Of a stretch of DNA of 6,468 bases, positions 6,110 through 6,468 are shown piece by piece. The translations under genes and the position numbers were made by a program. Within the stretch, counting starts at the first letter, position 1; every line of letters starts with the position of its first letter. Under the pieces are notes generated by a model. That model did no database searches and was not told the origin of the DNA. It saw only the letters and a list, made by a program, of their open reading frames with translations. Source of the DNA: Dechloromonas sp. UBA6271 (GTDB lineage Bacteria > Pseudomonadota > Gammaproteobacteria > Burkholderiales > Rhodocyclaceae); contig DJUX01000027.1 of assembly GCA_002440665.1 (NCBI GenBank), positions 1-6,468 on the forward strand. Direction: 5' to 3'.

Positions 6110-6468
6110 CTAAACCATTTTCAGTATGACCTGAGAGTGTGTCAGGCAAGCGTTGAGCAGGCGCATGGGGAGTTCGGGTTCCCAAGCGCGGCGGTTGAAG
6201 CGGTAGCAGAACTCGTTGAGATACTCCTGGAGGTTGCATGGCCATGAACCCGGCGCCGCTGTCCCGGTTCTCGACGGCGACCAGAACCGGCACCTTGCCT
6301 TCGGCTCCCCGACCCCGTTTCCCAGGCTTTTGGCTACCCACCAAGGCATCGTCAATCTCGACCAGGTCATGCAAGCGATAGACACTATCCCGGTGACCCA
6401 TGGCGATCCGTATCTTGCGCAGCATCCGGTGGGCGGTAATCCACGACACGCCAATCTGTTTGGTCAGG
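6110..6468 (-). pseudogene. IS1595-type transposase remnant, internally deleted and frameshifted
   Basis: Reading leftward from the window edge, the first frame gives LTKQIGVSWITAHRMLRKIRIAMG, the helix-turn-helix-like region of IS1595-type (ISXO2-like) DDE transposases. It continues with LVEIDDALVGSQKPGKRGRGAEGKVPVLVAVE, where VEIDD carries the first catalytic aspartate. At about 6233-6245 the homology switches to another frame reading NLQEYLNEFCYRFNRR...LLNACLTHSQV, the usual C-terminal end of these proteins, and stops at 6110. The stretch between, expected to contain the remaining catalytic residues, is missing, so the protein cannot be active. The 5' part lies beyond the window. I could not identify a terminal inverted repeat or target duplication in the 64 bases between the stop and the lactonase-like gene. 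Confidence 0.85.

Overview
The window is high-GC DNA from a proteobacterium. The Hsp33, azoreductase, pirin and LysR proteins look betaproteobacterial, perhaps Rhodocyclales; that assignment is an impression from protein style and composition, not a database result. It holds six intact genes, one small unrecognised gene and one broken transposase.

Left part (1-1186, + strand): hslO, encoding the chaperone Hsp33, follows what may be the last codons of an upstream gene. A small 84-residue unknown protein comes 33 bases later and probably shares its transcript. The Hsp33 is unusual: two of the four zinc-binding cysteines of the redox switch are replaced by acidic residues.

Middle part (1230-4848): three genes on the - strand run azoR (FMN-dependent azoreductase/quinone reductase), then a pirin-family cupin, then a DedA-type membrane protein fused to a C-terminal rhodanese domain. 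Gaps of 75 and 83 bases without a strong terminator are compatible with one operon. A LysR-type regulator is divergent from azoR. The shared 140-base intergenic region carries an AT-rich palindrome (8-base perfect arms, 10-base spacer) directly before the regulator's start codon, overlapping its predicted -10 box. The likely picture is a LysR-controlled electrophile/quinone or redox-stress module.

Right part (4849-6468): this looks like accessory DNA. A 369-base stretch without a credible gene precedes an exported metallo-beta-lactamase-fold hydrolase resembling N-acyl-homoserine lactonases. This gene uses codons such as ATA that are absent from hslO and the LysR gene. Downstream, running in from the right edge on the - strand, is an IS1595-type transposase remnant whose two halves lie in different reading frames with the middle missing.

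I see no CRISPR array, tRNA, rRNA or phage structure. No wholly new multi-gene system is evident. The best leads are the altered Hsp33 switch, the LysR operator with its redox gene cluster, and the putatively acquired exported lactonase-like gene.
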